64,000 nt of DNA. Source: Paenibacillus tyrphae (GTDB lineage Bacteria > Bacillota > Bacilli > Paenibacillales > NBRC-103111). Positions within the stretch are counted from its first letter, which is position 1, and the number at the start of each line of letters is the position of its first letter. A model generated the notes under the pieces. It saw nothing but the letters and a program-made list of their open reading frames with translations. It made no database searches and had not been told where the DNA came from. The translations under genes were made by a program, and so were the position numbers. Below, piece after piece: positions 59,368 to 64,000 of the stretch. The stretch is from the NCBI RefSeq assembly GCF_027925525.1, contig NZ_BSDJ01000033.1, positions 32,188-96,187 on the forward strand. Direction: 5' to 3'.

Positions 59368-59820
59368 GTGACAAAAAAATCTATTATCATTTTATCCGTA
59401 GTGGCTGTATTGATTTTATGCGGCAGTGGTGTGTTATATAAACTAATTGACGATGTGATAGAAAGAAAATGGGGAGGGACAATTAGTAAGGCGGAGTACA
59501 ACGAAAAATTTAAAGTGATCGAAAAGGAATTTTCGGTAAACAATACTTTTTTCTTAAATTTACAAACGAAGTTTTTGATTGAGCTAAGTTCGGGTGATTT
59601 AGCTATCGAAGTATGGAATCCAAAGGAAGAGAAAGTTTTTTCTGATCAAGTAACCAGTGAGCATACTTATATGAACAGTTTTAAGACCTCGCCAATGAAA
59701 GGAGTTTGGAAAATAAAACTTATTACTACTCCCGAAACTGAGGGTAAGTATCAAGGGATTTTCCAAAGTGATTCTGCCTCCTTAGTAAATTGGAACAATC
59801 AAGAGCTAGCAGGTAATTGA
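59368..59820 (+). CDS. Membrane-anchored hypothetical protein of the ABC cluster
   Basis: I do not recognise this 150-residue protein. It has an N-terminal membrane anchor (IIILSVVAVLILCGSGVLY) and an external part with AEYNEKFKVIEKEFSVNNTF and SFKTSPMKGVWKIKLITTPE, suggesting a beta-sandwich. It starts with GTG after TTAGGAGA, 12 bp from the ATPase gene, so it belongs to the operon. It could be an immunity or adaptor protein of the transporter. Confidence 0.65.
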   Translation: MTKKSIIILSVVAVLILCGSGVLYKLIDDVIERKWGGTISKAEYNEKFKVIEKEFSVNNTFFLNLQTKFLIELSSGDLAIEVWNPKEEKVFSDQVTSEHTYMNSFKTSPMKGVWKIKLITTPETEGKYQGIFQSDSASLVNWNNQELAGN

Positions 59821-60010
59821 TGGGTCTGTAATCGTCACTCAGTAATTCCTCCTACAATATGGAGCCTTTCCTGACAGTGTTCCTGCAGTACAGACAATCT
59901 TGTACTGTCCGGATTGGCTTTCACCTTTACTTCATACCAATGGCCCTAAACATCTAACAGGTAACCGTTTAGCCTTCTCGAAATCCTATAAACTAGGAGA
60001 AGAAGTAAAT

Positions 60011-60751
60011 TTGAGGAAAAAGTTGATTTTGGCGTTTATCGTGGGCAGCTGCATTTCAGCCGCTTCCGCAGTAAGCAGTTTCAATTTTATACAAGCGCAT
60101 CTATTCCCTGGGTCCATCTACTTCAATAACCAACTCGCCAATAAGCAGAGCGGAGCTTTTGAGACTCTCAACTATAACGGTTCCGTTTATGTTCCCCTAC
60201 GCTACATTACCGAAAATATGGGCGGGAGAGTGCATTATGACGAAGCCAAGAAAGACATCTATATTGACCATCGTGTCAACAATTTGACGAAAGCCAAAAT
60301 CAGCGTATCCAAGCAAGCAGACAACTTTATGCTAAATCTGCACAGCGAAAAAGAAACCTATAAATCCAATGAAATCATTCATTTGTGGAGTTCCCTCGTT
60401 TACTTGGGCGAGGAAGAAATAACCGTGGGCCACGGGAACCCTATCATCCTTTTTTCGGTTCGGGACGAGGAAGGAATTTCTTCTGATGAATATATAGAGA
60501 CCGTTTTAATAAGAGATCAACTCAAGAAAAATAACGAGTATAAAGCCACTCTTCCTCTAAATGTAATAGAATCTTATAACTATAATAAAAAAGGACGTCC
60601 CGAAATTAAGAAATTTTTAGAGAAGGAGCGGTCTTGGCTGCTGTCGCCGGGAAAATATTCGATCGGGGTAACGGCGGATTTTAGTATCGATGGGGATAAA
60701 AAAGACAAAATCATGAAAAGTGAAATCACGATACAAGTCGAACCACAGTGA
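60011..60751 (+). CDS. Secreted protein with copper-amine-oxidase-N-type stalk domain
   Basis: The 246-residue protein has a signal peptide (LRKKLILAFIVGSCISAASA) and a stalk-like domain (IYFNNQLANKQSGAFETLNY, GSVYVPLRYITENMGGRVHY, KKDIYID) as in many Paenibacillus surface proteins. A second domain (about 95-245) looks like an immunoglobulin-like beta sandwich. TTG at 60011 has AGGAGA 10 bases upstream; the frame extends upstream to 59900 without a site. It lies 190 bp past the ABC cluster. That gap holds no other gene. Confidence 0.7.
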   Translation: MRKKLILAFIVGSCISAASAVSSFNFIQAHLFPGSIYFNNQLANKQSGAFETLNYNGSVYVPLRYITENMGGRVHYDEAKKDIYIDHRVNNLTKAKISVSKQADNFMLNLHSEKETYKSNEIIHLWSSLVYLGEEEITVGHGNPIILFSVRDEEGISSDEYIETVLIRDQLKKNNEYKATLPLNVIESYNYNKKGRPEIKKFLEKERSWLLSPGKYSIGVTADFSIDGDKKDKIMKSEITIQVEPQ

Positions 60752-60830
60752 ACCAACAACAACCGAAATCCAGAAAATGTGTTAGAGCGTGTCTTCAAAG
60801 CTAAGATAGCCATAACGTAGGGGGATTTAA

Positions 60831-60873
60831 GGAATCAAGTTTTATCCCAACCTGAGGACAAGAACTTGATTCC
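60831..60873. repeat. Long inverted repeat between convergent genes
   Basis: GGAATCAAGTT and AACTTGATTCC (11 bp, perfect) with a 21-base loop. No U-run follows on either side. It may be a processing hairpin or a remnant of an element end. Confidence 0.5.
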
Positions 60874-60885
60874 ATCAACGAATTA

Positions 60886-62382
60886 CTAATCCGTAATGTT
60901 TCCGCACCAGCGAGTGATTCCTTCATTTATGGTTTGCATTGGATTCGGATCTGATAGAGAAATCGCCCAGGCAATATGTCCATCCGGCCGAATAAGTGCC
61001 GTGTGGACGTCGTTCCAATCCGCGTCTGCCTCAGCCAAAGATGCATGTACAACTTGAAGGTTGCTATACGTTTCCCATTGACCACTATTCTGTTCGTTAA
61101 AATGGAAGTGCAACAGAAGAAAAGTACCTTTGTGTAGGAACGGATAGGAGTTAATCAATTGCCCGTCTTTCAGCTTTAAGCTTAGATCCTTGAAACGTTT
61201 CCCGTTTAATGGATGGGGAGGCGCTTCGGCGTCTGGAGCATAATGTACATCAATTGCGGAAACTTGTGCGGCGATTTGATAATTAGCCTCCGGTATTTGA
61301 ATCAGATTAGCCAGCATCCTTCGCAGTTCCGTGATGGGAGGAGTCACGTCCAGAAGCAGGGTTTGGACCTCGGTATTCCGGAGCAAGGCCGTATTCCATG
61401 GGAAACGTTCGGTATGATAACTGTCCAATAGCCAGTCCGGAGCCCAGCCTTTGATTGCTCCTGCAAGCTTCCAGCCTAAGTTCATCGCTTCTTGTAAGCC
61501 AACGTTCATTCCCTGTCCACCAGCCGGAAAATGAATGTGCGCCGAATCTCCCGCCAAAAACAATCGACCATTCCGATAGCGTCCCGCTTGCCGCGTCGCA
61601 TTTCCGAAACGGGACATCCATTTCACATCGTTCAATCCCAGGTCGCTTCCGGTCGTACGGATGATCGATGAACGAAACTCTTCAAATGTAACGGGCTCAT
61701 CCTTAGGGATGTTACGTCTCTCCATATCGATAATTAAGACCCGATACATATGATCATTGATCGGCATGATGCTGACCAAACCTTTTTCTGTAATCCGGGA
61801 TATGTCACTCATAGGAGCCAAATCAGATAGAACGGCATCCCCCAGCATAGCCGTGAAGGTCGCGTCTGTACCTTCAAATGATATATTTGCATGTTTGCGA
61901 ACCAAACTTCTGGCTCCGTCCGTACCCACCACATAAGCAGATCTTAACGTTGTTTCTCCATTAGGTCCCGCGATCTTAACGTCGACCCCATCCTCATCCT
62001 GATCCACAGATAGAGCCTCAACCTCTCTCCAGACCTCTGCGCCAAGGCTAAGAGCCCATTCCTCCAGCACCTTCTCCGTCTCACTCTGCGGTAAAAAGAG
62101 CGTGTGATTGGAAGAAGAATCCAACACCGAGAAATCCAAAGGAGTTTCTAATCCGGCAAAATGCCCTCCTGAAAGTAAGCGGCCTTTACTGATTAATTTT
62201 GATTTCACTCCACGCATATCTAATATTTCAAGGGTTCGTGGATGTACTGTAAGCGCACGTGAATATGGAGTTGTCTCTTTTAATCGCTCAATGACGCAGA
62301 CCTTTACACCGGCTACTGCCAATTCTCCAGCCAACATCATGCCGACAGGTCCACCGCCGATAAGGATGACTTCATATTTCAT
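60886..62382 (-). CDS. FAD-dependent aromatic-type monooxygenase
   Basis: The 498-residue class A flavoprotein monooxygenase has GxGxxG in VILIGGGPVGMMLAGELA (residues 5-22), the NAD(P)H/FAD motif VVGTDGARSLVRK, and the second FAD motif GRLFLAGDSAHIHFPAGGQGMN with LQEAMNLGWKLAG. The C-terminal thioredoxin-like domain fits the phenol hydroxylase and rifampicin/tetracycline monooxygenase subgroup. It hydroxylates an aromatic compound or inactivates an aromatic antibiotic. It follows the RidA-like gene by 24 bp and is probably controlled by the divergent MarR. Confidence 0.88.
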   Translation of the reverse strand: MKYEVILIGGGPVGMMLAGELAVAGVKVCVIERLKETTPYSRALTVHPRTLEILDMRGVKSKLISKGRLLSGGHFAGLETPLDFSVLDSSSNHTLFLPQSETEKVLEEWALSLGAEVWREVEALSVDQDEDGVDVKIAGPNGETTLRSAYVVGTDGARSLVRKHANISFEGTDATFTAMLGDAVLSDLAPMSDISRITEKGLVSIMPINDHMYRVLIIDMERRNIPKDEPVTFEEFRSSIIRTTGSDLGLNDVKWMSRFGNATRQAGRYRNGRLFLAGDSAHIHFPAGGQGMNVGLQEAMNLGWKLAGAIKGWAPDWLLDSYHTERFPWNTALLRNTEVQTLLLDVTPPITELRRMLANLIQIPEANYQIAAQVSAIDVHYAPDAEAPPHPLNGKRFKDLSLKLKDGQLINSYPFLHKGTFLLLHFHFNEQNSGQWETYSNLQVVHASLAEADADWNDVHTALIRPDGHIAWAISLSDPNPMQTINEGITRWCGNITD

Positions 62383-62406
62383 ATAAATAACCTCTTTTCT
62401 TAAACA

Positions 62407-62808
62407 TTATGGGAAGATCACGATAGCGTCTATTTCGATAAGCCATTCAGGATCAGCTAGTGCTTGAACACCTATATAGGTACTTGCTGTCTTCGGCCAG
62501 TTAGGGCCAAACACACGAAATCCGGCGTCAAAAATAATCGAAATCAATTCCGGGTTATGGTTTACCACAAAAATATTCATTTTTGCAATGTACAATGGAT
62601 CCGCTCGCGCGGCTTCCAATGCATACTTTAGATTGGTGAACACTTGAATCGCTTGCGCGTAATAGTCCCCTGAACCGATCAATGCTCCCGTTTCATCTAC
62701 AGAAACCTGACCTGAGATGAAGGCCAGTTTAGAGGCAGTAGTTACCACGACATGAGAAATTACAGATGTGACCTTGTCCGTCAATGTCTTTGGATTCACG
62801 ATTTCCAT
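62407..62808 (-). CDS. RidA/YjgF-family protein
   Basis: The 133-residue protein has the RidA pattern: KLAFISGQVSVDETGALIG, QAIQVFTNLKYALEAA, AKMNIFVVNHNPELI, and the final PEWLIEIDAIVIF. RidA proteins hydrolyse reactive enamines or imines; members near oxidases often remove their products. The Arg that marks the deaminase-active group is not seen in the usual place near the end (STYIGVQALADPEWLIEID has no Arg), so it may be a non-deaminase subtype. It is first in a two-gene operon with the monooxygenase. Confidence 0.85.
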   Translation of the reverse strand: MEIVNPKTLTDKVTSVISHVVVTTASKLAFISGQVSVDETGALIGSGDYYAQAIQVFTNLKYALEAARADPLYIAKMNIFVVNHNPELISIIFDAGFRVFGPNWPKTASTYIGVQALADPEWLIEIDAIVIFP

Positions 62809-62960
62809 AGGCGAGCATGCTCCATTTCCATATTTATAAATCTTCTCTTGAAAAGTGGATAAGTGTTTCCGGCAGAACCTCCTTCATCAAAATTATTGTT
62901 TCGTTAGAACTCTTTTTAATTCTTGTTAATAAAGAAAAAAACAAAAATAATATATAATTT

Positions 62961-62978
62961 TTGTTTCATATGAAACAA
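62961..62978. promoter_or_regulatory. MarR-type operator palindrome
   Basis: TTGTTTCATATGAAACAA is a perfect 18-bp palindrome between the ridA and marR genes. Half-sites recur near 62896 (ATTGTTTCG) and at 63062-63070 (ATGAAACAA) over the marR -10 region. Confidence 0.65.
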
Positions 62979-63095
62979 TATTATTGTACTGGGTCACTCC
63001 TTATCCTGTCAATCTCGATATGAGCATGCCCGTTTGTTTCTCAGAAAATAATCTATGCTATAATGAAACAAATGAGTCGAGGAGCCAGCATAATC

Positions 63096-63572
63096 ATGGA
63101 TACTGCCAATAAAAACAAAGCCGCCATTCATGAATTTTTCGTTCAGTTTCTTCAGCAAAAAGAGCAATATGAAACCCGAATAACTGCAACATACCTCGAG
63201 GATATCCGGAAGCATATCGAACCGGAATTCAGATTGAACATGACGGAACTGCACACCATTGCATGCATCGGAGAGCAGGAGCCGATCAATGTCACTTCCA
63301 TCGCGGAAAGGATAAATTTAAGCAAAGGGAATACCTCCAAGATCGCAAATAAATTACTAAAGGCAGGTTGGGTGCGAAAAGCCCAACTCAACGATAACAA
63401 AAAGGAAGTGTACTTTCGGCTAACGCCTGTCGGCAAAAAGCTATTTGCTGCTCATGATGAGCTCCATACGAAGGAAAAGCAAAGAATGTACGAATTTTTG
63501 GAAAGATACAACGAAAGCGAGCTTGAATTTATCAAACGGCTGTTTGGAGATATGGTTGACTTCTATCGCTAA
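63096..63572 (+). CDS. MarR-family transcriptional regulator
   Basis: The 158-residue protein has the MarR winged helix: NMTELHTIACIGEQEPINVTS, IAERINLSKGNTSKIANKLLKAGWV, and the wing NDNKKEVYFRLTPVGKKL. The ATG at 63096 has GAGGAG upstream; an ATG at 63063 overlaps the -10 box (TATAAT at 63059-63064). It is divergent from the ridA-monooxygenase pair, and the shared region contains three repeats of the same operator half-site. It should be a repressor released by an aromatic ligand. Confidence 0.88.
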   Translation: MDTANKNKAAIHEFFVQFLQQKEQYETRITATYLEDIRKHIEPEFRLNMTELHTIACIGEQEPINVTSIAERINLSKGNTSKIANKLLKAGWVRKAQLNDNKKEVYFRLTPVGKKLFAAHDELHTKEKQRMYEFLERYNESELEFIKRLFGDMVDFYR

Positions 63573-63631
63573 CGTACCTCAACAAAGACAATAGGCAGCC
63601 GTCCAGAGTTGAACTGTACATATGTTAGACA

Positions 63632-63829
63632 TCAATAACAATTGGAGGTGCAGTTCAAGTGAGTGGCTGCTTTTTCAACAGAACTATTCAAAAAAACGAA
63701 TGTGGAAATGGTTAATGCAGCAAGCATTCCCCAAAAGCTTCCCAACCATGACAACGCCATGCATTCCTGAAACAACACATTGGCAGCCAAAATAGCCCCA
63801 ATTAAAGAAACGGGTGACATTCGACTCAA
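63632..63829 (-). pseudogene. Fragment of a multi-pass membrane protein
   Basis: A 65-codon frame carries SPVSLIGAILAANVLFQECM and LGSFWGMLAALTISTFVFLN, two clear membrane helices, but it lacks the rest of any transporter. It may be a truncated EamA-type or MFS gene. The plus-strand fragment from 63780 overlaps it, so the segment looks like a junction of broken genes. Confidence 0.4.
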
Positions 63830-63956
63830 ACTATCAGGATGGAACTATTCGGGAATAGAGAGCGAAGGGGCATTATTTGTTTTCGAAAAAAATGACGGTA
63901 AAAAAATATATATTTCTACATACAATGACGAATTTTCACTCTCTATGCCAAATTAA
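63780..63956 (+). pseudogene. C-terminal fragment of an unidentified gene
   Basis: A frame open from TTG 63780 to a TAA at 63954-63956 reads LKLSGWNYSGIESEGALFVF and ISTYNDEFSLSMPN in its second half, a plausible protein end with no ribosome-binding site or start. Nearby, GGAGGTG before a GTG at 63659 opens an 18-codon frame that also stops at once, and TTGAACTG/CAGTTCAA (63609-63616, 63651-63658) are inverted. Confidence 0.35.
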
Positions 63957-64000
63957 AAAATCCTCCCCACCATAAAAAAAGATCGCCCCTTGTCCGCATC

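Noticed and set aside
60781..60880. Possible insertion-sequence end near GAGCGTGTCTTCAAAG and the 11-bp inverted repeat
   Set aside because: No transposase, partner end or target duplication is visible.

Overview
The window looks like chromosome from a Gram-positive, Paenibacillus-type bacterium (Paenibacillaceae). The grounds are: mostly GC-rich codon use, strong GGAGG-type ribosome-binding sites, large AraC-family regulators beside glycoside hydrolases, lipoprotein solute-binding proteins, a complete rsbV-rsbW-sigB cluster with sigma-B-type promoters, and an Erm methyltransferase with a macrolide-type leader peptide. I found no rRNA, tRNA or CRISPR. From about 53.5 kb to the right end the DNA is clearly more AT-rich and looks like accessory DNA.

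Layout. 0-9 kb: truncated ThuA-like gene, AraC regulator, a 103-bp-period repeat, a nuclease-like/HTH protein, then a GH2-GH88 operon facing its own AraC regulator. 8.0-9.0 kb: an Erm rRNA methylase preceded by a 13-codon leader ending in MRLR and a pairing-rich attenuator. 9-15 kb: DUF2238 membrane protein, AraC, PadR regulator with a palindromic operator, an alpha/beta hydrolase and a secreted GH10 xylanase, with two copies of a roughly 270-bp mobile repeat. 15-23 kb: an ECF sigma factor overlapping a membrane protein that joins a short cytosolic region to an extracellular solute-binding domain (a probable anti-sigma factor), a paralogous lipoprotein, and a divergent operon (third paralogue, PAP2 enzyme, GH26 glycosidase). 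Both divergent transcription units start with the same ECF-type promoter, GGAAC-N16-CGTC.

23-30 kb and 38-50 kb: a general-stress region. Sigma-B-type promoters (GTTTCA-N13/15-GGGTAA and close variants) precede glsB/ytxH-like genes, a hypothetical gene, rsbV-rsbW-sigB, a DUF948 gene, dps, a small membrane protein, glgC and a YflT-like gene. A second rsbV/rsbW-like pair has no sigma gene and its kinase has an eroded ATP site. A four-gene operon encodes a receiver-PP2C phosphatase, a three-receiver hybrid kinase, a CheR methyltransferase and a receiver-kinase, a plausible input to partner switching. Between these lie an NCS2 permease, an ankyrin lipoprotein and a nucleoside ABC importer (NupNOPQ type).

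50-60 kb: a ComQXPA-like quorum-sensing locus in an unusual arrangement (comP-comA-comQ in one operon, a ComX-like precursor divergent from comP). Base composition changes inside comP at the sensor/kinase boundary. Beyond comX is a bacteriocin-like cluster: a small secreted protein, two FtsX-type permeases, an ABC ATPase and small exported proteins. 60.9-63.6 kb: a MarR-controlled FAD monooxygenase and RidA-like pair. The last 400 bp hold gene remnants.

The best candidates for undescribed biology are the ECF/solute-binding-domain anti-sigma locus and the rearranged ComQXPA locus beside a bacteriocin-like cluster. The Erm leader and the eroded RsbW-like protein follow.
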